A stretch of 6,765 nucleotides of DNA from CAYVAR01 sp964449675. GTDB lineage: Bacteria > Patescibacteriota > Microgenomatia > UBA10105 > UBA927. This document shows positions 4,305-6,765 of this stretch, piece by piece; the stretch's first letter is position 1; each line of letters opens with the position of its first letter. The stretch is taken from the NCBI GenBank assembly GCA_964449675.1, contig CAYVAR010000039.1:1-6765 (forward strand). Direction: 5' to 3'. The notes beneath the pieces are model-generated. The model saw nothing but the letters and a program-made list of their open reading frames with translations, made no database searches and was not told where the DNA came from. The translations under genes were made by a program, and so were the position numbers.

Positions 4305-4554
4305 ACTACCAAAATTTATAAATGAGGATGAGGAACGAGAATTTTGGAATGGACTCGATCTATCAGAATACTACGAACCCGCCGATTTTGATCGAGTGAG
4401 TTTCCCAAATCTCAAGCCTACAAGTCGCTCTATCTCTATCCGAATTCCGCAGTATTTGCTCGATCGGGTTAAGGAAAAGGCCAATGAAATTAATATCCCT
4501 TACCAGTCGCTCATCAAAGAGTACGTCAAGCGCGGGGTATTTTCTGCAACATGA
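4288..4554 (+). CDS. BrnA/CopG-type antitoxin
   Basis: The 88-residue product has the layout of antitoxins paired with BrnT: an acidic N-terminal half (KFINEDEEREFWNGLDLSEYYEPADF) that binds the toxin, a linker FPNLKPTSRS, then a ribbon-helix-helix (about residues 48-85) with SISIRIPQYLLDRVKEKAN and IPYQSLIKEYVKRGV. The EREFW segment and IPYQSLIKEYV are recurrent in this family. The start is fixed by a strong AAAGGAGGTG (4271-4280) 7 nt before the ATG, which lies inside the end of brnT. The toxin start is leaderless, so the antitoxin probably gets more translation per mRNA. It should repress the promoter at 3970-4011 together with BrnT. The symbol brnA is avoided because this family has several named branches. 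Confidence 0.86.
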   Translation: MKKPFKLPKFINEDEEREFWNGLDLSEYYEPADFDRVSFPNLKPTSRSISIRIPQYLLDRVKEKANEINIPYQSLIKEYVKRGVFSAT

Positions 4555-4559
4555 TGAAC

Positions 4560-4588
4560 TTGAGTGAAAGAAACAAAAAAGGTATACT
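4560..4588 (+). promoter_or_regulatory. rpsA promoter
   Basis: TTGAGT (4560-4565), a 17-bp spacer and TATACT (4583-4588). Start near 4595 gives a leader of about 27 nt with AAAGGCGG (4605-4612) 9 nt before the rpsA ATG. So rpsA, unlike the TA operons, has a normal Shine-Dalgarno leader. Confidence 0.7.
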
Positions 4589-4621
4589 ATATATATCTTA
4601 AACGAAAGGCGGTAATAATGA

Positions 4622-5815
4622 ATGGCAAATATCAAAAAAGTTATTAGTTCAGAGTTCATAGTTCGCAGTAAGAAAGAAAAAGACAAATCTTCTACACTCA
4701 AACCTCAAGCACTCAGCCCTAAACCCTCTACAAAACAACCCGAGACCATGGAGGAGCTACTTGCTACGACAGGCTATGCCCTGAAGGGTGTAAAAAAAGG
4801 AGACGTGGTTGAAGGTACTATCACGCGCGTTAACCCCAAAGAAGTGACCGTCGATATCGGCAGTAAAACTGAAGGGGTCGTCATCGATCGGGAGCTGGAA
4901 AATTACAAAGAAGCCCTCATGGCCTTAAAGCCCGGCGATCACGTGGTGTGCCAGGTGATTGTTGCGGAAAACGATCGGGGACAATCCGTCCTTTCCCTTA
5001 GACGGAGTATATTTGAGAAACGCTGGGTCACGCTTGCCGAGCATCAAAAAAGCGGGGAGTCTGTCGAAGTACTTCTCAAAGAGCCGGTTCGCGGCGGCAT
5101 CCTGATTGATTATGGTGGAATCCGTGGCTACATTCCTCAGTCTCAACTTGACAGTACCCTAGTAAAACAAATGGATAAAATTTCCGGACGAAAGATCGAA
5201 GTGAAAGTCATAGAAGTTGATAAAGAAACCAATCGACTGGTCTTTTCCCAGCGGGCGATAGTCGAAGGAGAGCTTCTGGAAGCGCAAAAAGATCTTCTTT
5301 CCGTTTTAACCATAGGCGAAAGCGTGAAGGCGACGATTACGACAGTCGTGCCCTTTGGAGCATTTGCAAAAATTAAAGTGACTAAAGACGAGAAGGAGCA
5401 CGAGATTGAAGGCCTCATCCACATCTCAGAAATTGCCTGGGAGAAAGTTGATGATCCCAATGGATATCTTAAAGTAGGAGACAGCATAAAAGTCAAAGTC
5501 GTGGGAGTAGACGGGGCAACCGGTAAGCTGACGCTATCGCTTAAACAGCTTTTGCCCGATCCGTGGGAGCATGTTTTGGATATGTTTGAAAAAGATAGCG
5601 TCGTCAAAGGGACCGTTTCTCGGGTCACTCCGTATGGCATATTTGTCAGCCTTAGTCCTGGAGTTGAAGGGCTTATCCATATTAGTAAGCTCGCTCCAGG
5701 GGAAGAACCAAAAGTAGGTGATGAGATACAGTGTACCGTAGAAGAAGTCAAACCAGACCAGCGAAAAATAAGCCTCAGCATGACCCTGACCGAGAAGCCG
5801 ATAGGATACCGGTAA
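4622..5815 (+). CDS. rpsA: 30S ribosomal protein S1 (four S1 domains)
   Basis: The 397-residue product has four S1 (OB-fold) domains at about 58-128, 143-213, 231-310 and 325-390, with core signatures VVEGTITRVNPKEVTVDIG, IEGLIHISEIAW, GAFAKIKV and YGIFVSLSPGVEGLIHISKL. S1 binds mRNA on the 30S subunit and helps initiation. E. coli S1 has six domains; four is usual in several other phyla and in many reduced genomes. Residues 1-42 are not an S1 domain: a basic, Ser/Lys/Pro-rich leader coded largely by degenerate heptamers (4639-4673 and 4696-4730). The conserved part begins about METMEELLATTGYALKG in style (residue 41 on). The ATG at 4622 has AAAGGCGG upstream. An ATG at 4618 in another frame stops after nine codons. 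The gene ends one base before the octamer array of the next element. Confidence 0.93.
   Translation: MANIKKVISSEFIVRSKKEKDKSSTLKPQALSPKPSTKQPETMEELLATTGYALKGVKKGDVVEGTITRVNPKEVTVDIGSKTEGVVIDRELENYKEALMALKPGDHVVCQVIVAENDRGQSVLSLRRSIFEKRWVTLAEHQKSGESVEVLLKEPVRGGILIDYGGIRGYIPQSQLDSTLVKQMDKISGRKIEVKVIEVDKETNRLVFSQRAIVEGELLEAQKDLLSVLTIGESVKATITTVVPFGAFAKIKVTKDEKEHEIEGLIHISEIAWEKVDDPNGYLKVGDSIKVKVVGVDGATGKLTLSLKQLLPDPWEHVLDMFEKDSVVKGTVSRVTPYGIFVSLSPGVEGLIHISKLAPGEEPKVGDEIQCTVEEVKPDQRKISLSMTLTEKPIGYR
4639..4730. repeat. two degenerate heptamer arrays within the rpsA N-terminal coding region
   Basis: First array 4639-4673: AGTTATT, AGTTCAG, AGTTCAT, AGTTCGC, AGTAAGA. Second array 4696-4730: ACTCAAA, CCTCAAG, CACTCAG, CCCTAAA, CCCTCTA. 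Both keep strict 7-nt phase; 21 nt (three units) equals seven codons, so the frame is kept only when unit numbers suit. They code for residues about 7-18 and 25-37, outside the S1 domains. Confidence 0.6.
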
Positions 5816-5816
5816 C

Positions 5817-5900
5817 AATTATCCAATTATCCAATTCTCAAATTATCCAATAATCCAATAGGATCTTCGAGTATCCAATTCTCTAATTATCCAATAGGCC
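5817..5900. repeat. left octamer array (AATTATCC type)
   Basis: Units of 8 nt from 5817: AATTATCC twice, AATTCTCA, AATTATCC, AATAATCC, then a 20-nt interruption with a small hairpin (GGATCT-TCG-AGTATCC, 5861-5876), then AATTCTCT, AATTATCC, AATAGGCC. It begins one base after the rpsA stop. Confidence 0.8.
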
Positions 5901-5901
5901 A

Positions 5902-5907
5902 TATAAT
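5902..5907 (+). promoter_or_regulatory. -10 box of the four-helix-bundle gene
   Basis: TATAAT at 5902-5907, exactly 7 nt before the ATG at 5915. The -35 region (around 5879-5884, TTCTCT) falls in the octamer array and is poor. The AGGA just before the ATG could act as a weak ribosome site, but a leaderless start is the better fit with the rest of the window. Confidence 0.55.
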
Positions 5908-5914
5908 AGGACAA

Positions 5915-6265
5915 ATGGGTACTCAGTATGAAATCCACGATCACATATTCTCCTTTGTCATACGAGGACTCAAAGTTGTTCGGTATCTCCCAAGAACCAT
6001 AGAGGCAAAAGTCATCGTGGATCAATATATCCGTGCGTTGACATCCGTCGGAGCCAATGACAATGCAGCAGATGGTGTCACTTCGTCGCGTGACTTCATT
6101 CACGCGTCCACCATCGTTCGGAAAGAACTTAAGGAGACTCGATACTGGCTTCGGGTCATTGTTGAGCTGTATCCTCAACTCAAGCCGAGATTACAGCAGC
6201 TTCTCCAAGGAAATGAAGAATTAATAAAAATCATCAGTTCTATTATCAGATCAGCGTCGAAATAA
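5915..6265 (+). CDS. four-helix bundle protein (23S rRNA intervening-sequence / Avd-like family)
   Basis: The 116-residue product matches the family of small four-helix bundle proteins found in 23S rRNA intervening sequences: HDHIFSFVIRGLKVVRYLP (helix 1), AKVIVDQYIRALTSVGAN (helix 2), ADGVTSSRDFIHASTIVRKE (helix 3) and LKETRYWLRVIVEL with a further helix to the end. The string SVGAN..A.G..S..DFI and KE..ETRYWL are the clear family marks. Proteins of this fold include Avd of diversity-generating retroelements, but no reverse transcriptase or variable repeat is here. The biochemical role of stand-alone members is not established; nucleic-acid binding by a pentameric bundle is a fair inference. 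The usual ANYAEA is here ANDNAA, a mild deviation. The gene lies between inverted octamer arrays. Confidence 0.88.
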   Translation: MGTQYEIHDHIFSFVIRGLKVVRYLPRTIEAKVIVDQYIRALTSVGANDNAADGVTSSRDFIHASTIVRKELKETRYWLRVIVELYPQLKPRLQQLLQGNEELIKIISSIIRSASK

Positions 6266-6276
6266 TAATTTTGTTA

Positions 6277-6324
6277 TTGGATACTTGGATAATTTGACTA
6301 TTTGAGAATTGGATAATTATGAAA
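6277..6324. repeat. right octamer array, inverted copy of the left array
   Basis: Strict 8-nt units: TTGGATAC, TTGGATAA, TTTGACTA, TTTGAGAA, TTGGATAA, TTATGAAA. On the other strand these read as AATTATCC-type units. The 19 bases at 6300-6318 are the exact inverse of 5825-5843. Confidence 0.8.
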
Positions 6325-6388
6325 TTCTATACAACCTTTGTCTGCTAGCAATACGGATACGAGTGACAATTAGTATCTGATATACGTT

Positions 6389-6765
6389 TTATGACGACAC
6401 AGGTGGGGGAGGGGGCAGGTCGGAGGGCATATTGGGAGGGGGAATTTGCTGATTTTTGTTACGCACAATCCACATCCATACAAAATATAATCCTCCAAGG
6501 AGTAAACCACCGATAGCAATAGAACCCCATGGGAATTGCGAGCCTTCTGCTTGTTTCGGTATGGGCGTTGGAGATGGTGTTTCTTCGGGCGTTGGAGTTA
6601 CCGTTGAGAGCGTTACTATTTGAGTACTGATGGTTGGAATTGGCGTCGGTGTCGGAGAAGCGATTGTACGCGTCGCCTGCTGTTGGCCACGAGATACGGT
6701 AATTATTTTTTGGCACGTTTCGGGGCGAGAAGAGAAGGCTGCATTGTTATCTCGGACGCGACAGG
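6389..6765 (-). CDS. C-terminal end of a membrane-anchored surface protein, N-terminus outside the window
   Basis: An open minus-strand frame enters from the right edge and runs 125 codons to a TAA at 6391-6389; it has no start codon role inside the window. Read N to C it shows an extracellular part with two Cys and NNAAFSSRPETCQKIITVS, a linker rich in Thr-Pro (ASPTPTPTPIP-like, later TPTPEETPSPTPIP), then WGSIAIGGLLLGGLYFVWMW as a single membrane helix, a basic RNKN that fixes the C-terminus inside the cell, and a proline-rich tail (PPPPPVSS). This is the layout of a cell-surface protein anchored by its C-terminal helix. The missing N-terminal part probably holds the functional domains. There is no sortase-type LPXTG. 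The 85-residue frame at 6459-6716 is a shadow of this one. Confidence 0.75.
   Translation of the reverse strand, partial: CRVRDNNAAFSSRPETCQKIITVSRGQQQATRTIASPTPTPIPTISTQIVTLSTVTPTPEETPSPTPIPKQAEGSQFPWGSIAIGGLLLGGLYFVWMWIVRNKNQQIPPPNMPSDLPPPPPVSS

Larger units (their letters stand above)
5817..6324. mobile_element. candidate mobile element: four-helix-bundle gene between inverted octamer arrays
   Basis: The arrays at 5817-5900 and 6277-6324 are inverted copies. A 19-bp stretch is identical in inverse orientation (5825-5843 and 6300-6318), and further octamers match apart from one extra unit on the right. They enclose a single gene with its own -10 box. Four-helix-bundle genes of this family also occur as intervening sequences in 23S rRNA genes bounded by inverted repeats, so mobility is plausible. 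No transposase, no target duplication and no second copy are visible here, so this remains inferred. Confidence 0.5.

Noticed and set aside
5143..5826. Open minus-strand frame of 227 codons
   Set aside because: It is antisense to rpsA, has low-complexity Ser/Thr-rich composition typical of a shadow frame, and rpsA has unambiguous S1 domains.
5817..5900. CRISPR array
   Set aside because: Units are 8 nt with no spacers and are degenerate. This is not a CRISPR arrangement.
5915..6265. Diversity-generating retroelement, from the Avd-like fold
   Set aside because: No reverse transcriptase, template repeat or variable repeat is present in the window.
6459..6716. 85-codon minus-strand frame rich in Asn and Ser
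   Set aside because: It is a shifted reading of the Thr-Pro linker of the surface-protein gene, which has a clear membrane helix in the other frame.

Overview
The window looks like a stretch of a small-genome bacterium, most likely of the Candidate Phyla Radiation (Patescibacteria, Microgenomates-like). This is inference from gene content: a 5S rRNA gene end, a four-S1-domain ribosomal protein S1 with a short non-homologous N-terminus, several small toxin-antitoxin (TA) modules, a stand-alone four-helix-bundle gene, a Pro/Thr-rich C-terminally anchored surface protein, and many genes whose -10 box lies about 6 to 11 nt before the start codon (leaderless mRNAs). No marker gives a firm species name.

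Layout from left to right. Positions 1-110 are the 3' part of a 5S rRNA gene on the + strand. A minus-strand block follows: an unrecognised 133-residue protein (127-528), a RelE/ParE toxin with a Phd/YefM antitoxin (619-1144), and a ParB/Srx-fold protein resembling the free-serine kinases SbnI and SerK (1227-2042). A divergent intergenic region (2043-2334) carries promoters in both directions and a 52-base-pair hairpin that can only form well in + strand RNA. Next come two overlapping small membrane-protein genes (2335-2912) with a rho-independent terminator.

Positions 2913-3447 hold no gene but contain two terminators, an imperfect palindrome, a degenerate heptamer array and a folded domain with two tandem G-A steps. 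Two more TA modules follow on the + strand: a ribbon-helix-helix antitoxin with a YafQ-like RelE/ParE toxin (3448-3941), and a BrnT-type toxin with a BrnA/CopG-type antitoxin (4011-4554). Then comes rpsA (4622-5815). One base after its stop begins an element of about 500 bp (5817-6324), in which a four-helix-bundle gene lies between inverted arrays of the octamer AATTATCC. The right edge is the C-terminal end of a surface protein on the minus strand (6389 to beyond 6765); its start lies outside the window.

How the parts fit. The three TA modules each have their own near-consensus promoter with a palindrome over the promoter, as expected for autoregulation by the TA complex. Genes that open a transcript are mostly leaderless. 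Second genes of the membrane and BrnT/BrnA pairs, and rpsA, use a Shine-Dalgarno site. Best candidates for something undescribed are the long hairpin at 2183-2296, the octamer-flanked four-helix-bundle element with related heptamer arrays elsewhere (including inside the rpsA reading frame), and the unidentified RNA fold at 3230-3356.
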